DNA of 64,000 nucleotides, taken from positions 1 to 64,000 of the forward strand of contig NZ_BMXB01000020.1 of the NCBI RefSeq assembly GCF_014651535.1, in the 5' to 3' direction. This DNA is from Salinimicrobium marinum. Its GTDB lineage: Bacteria > Bacteroidota > Bacteroidia > Flavobacteriales > Flavobacteriaceae. The notes below the pieces were generated by a model that saw only the letters and a list, made by a program, of their open reading frames with translations, was not told where the DNA came from and made no database searches. Within the stretch, counting starts at the first letter, position 1; each line of letters starts with the position of its first letter. The translations under genes and the position numbers were made by a program. Shown one piece after another: positions 63,623 through 64,000 of the stretch.

Positions 63623-64000
63623 ATGCCGAGTATCTCAAAAAAAGGGCTTTCAATGCCCGAATCTCCTATAAGAAAACTAGTTCCTTACGCTGAAGCTGCC
63701 ATTAAAAAAGGACGAATCATATACCAGTTAAACATTGGCCAACCGGATATTAAAACTCCCTCAAATGCCCTTGCTGCTGTAAAGAATAATGACATTGACG
63801 TGCTGTCTTACAGCCACTCAGCAGGGTTTGAAAGTTACCGTGAAAAACTGGCTCAATACTACACGAACCACGACATCAAAGTATCTTCCAATGATTTGAT
63901 CATAACCACCGGTGGATCTGAAGCGCTGCTTTTTACCATGGGAAGTATTGCCGATGCCGGGGATGAAGTAATTATTCCGGAGCCTTTTTATGCGAACTAT
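63623..64000 (+). CDS. Class I/II PLP-dependent aminotransferase (C-terminus off window)
   Basis: 126 codons are open from the ATG at 63623 to the window edge. MPESPIRKLVPYAEAAIKKG and YQLNIGQPDIKTPSNALAAV, then YSHSAGFESYREKLAQYY and the glycine-rich ITTGGSEALLFTMGSIADAG, are the N-terminal substrate and PLP-phosphate parts of aspartate-aminotransferase-like enzymes. The PLP Lys lies beyond the edge. Substrate unknown. Confidence 0.9.
   Translation, partial: MPSISKKGLSMPESPIRKLVPYAEAAIKKGRIIYQLNIGQPDIKTPSNALAAVKNNDIDVLSYSHSAGFESYREKLAQYYTNHDIKVSSNDLIITTGGSEALLFTMGSIADAGDEVIIPEPFYANY

Overview
The window looks like a chromosome segment of a member of the Bacteroidota, most likely a Flavobacteriaceae. 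Supporting signs are promoters of the TTTG / TAnnTTTG type, almost no Shine-Dalgarno sequences, a UpxY-type NusG-like regulator in front of a polysaccharide operon, a TonB-dependent receptor with a carboxypeptidase-like N-terminal domain, ribosomal protein THX, a PASTA protein beside rluD, and a DUF1573 protein. I see no tRNA, rRNA or CRISPR array. Genus cannot be fixed from sequence alone.

Bases 1-26115 form one long minus-strand surface-polysaccharide locus. Transcription would begin near 26.1 kb with a UpxY/RfaH-like antiterminator. After a 583-nt leader it runs through GDP-fucose synthesis (gmd, fcl), a Gfo/Idh dehydrogenase, hexapeptide acetyltransferase and DegT aminotransferase trio resembling the 3-acetamido uronic acid pathway, a second amino-sugar set (NeuD-like acyltransferase, SDR, DegT), a Wzx flippase, a run of glycosyltransferases (GT2, GT4, GT8 and two less typical ones), a Wzy/O-antigen-ligase-like membrane protein, a WcaF-like acetyltransferase and a UDP-glucuronate decarboxylase. 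It ends with a secreted N,N-dimethylformamidase-like protein cut by the window edge. Initiating transferase and Wza/Wzc export genes are not in the window.

Bases 26116-27505 are AT-rich and lack a convincing gene, but end in a strong plus-strand terminator with no gene in front of it, which suggests a small RNA. DUF423 and rhodanese genes follow.

Bases 28483-35503 hold a complete trp operon in the order trpE-G-D-C-F-B-A. It is preceded by a clear attenuator: an 18-residue leader peptide with three consecutive Trp codons, a terminator hairpin, and an alternative antiterminator whose 5' arm overlaps the leader stop codon. Three gaps inside the operon carry palindromic repeat-like elements.

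Bases 35584-45134 are mostly housekeeping: a 50-codon unknown ORF coupled to ribosomal protein THX, a uracil-DNA-glycosylase-family protein, pyruvate carboxylase, YaaA, a RelE/ParE-type toxin-antitoxin pair, RluD with a PASTA membrane protein, then Ddl and CoaD. Bases 45223-50722 carry a TonB receptor paired with a PQQ-type sugar dehydrogenase, and an M14 peptidase lipoprotein. Bases 50690-58077 carry a NUDIX hydrolase, pyrE, an SRPBCC protein, birA, and an rsfS-ftsH-LUD-cdsA-psd-ACBP run. A complete IS1634-family insertion sequence (58345-59992) with an unusually long 33-bp target duplication lies between ACBP and valS. The window closes with a DUF1573 protein and a class I/II aminotransferase cut by the right edge.
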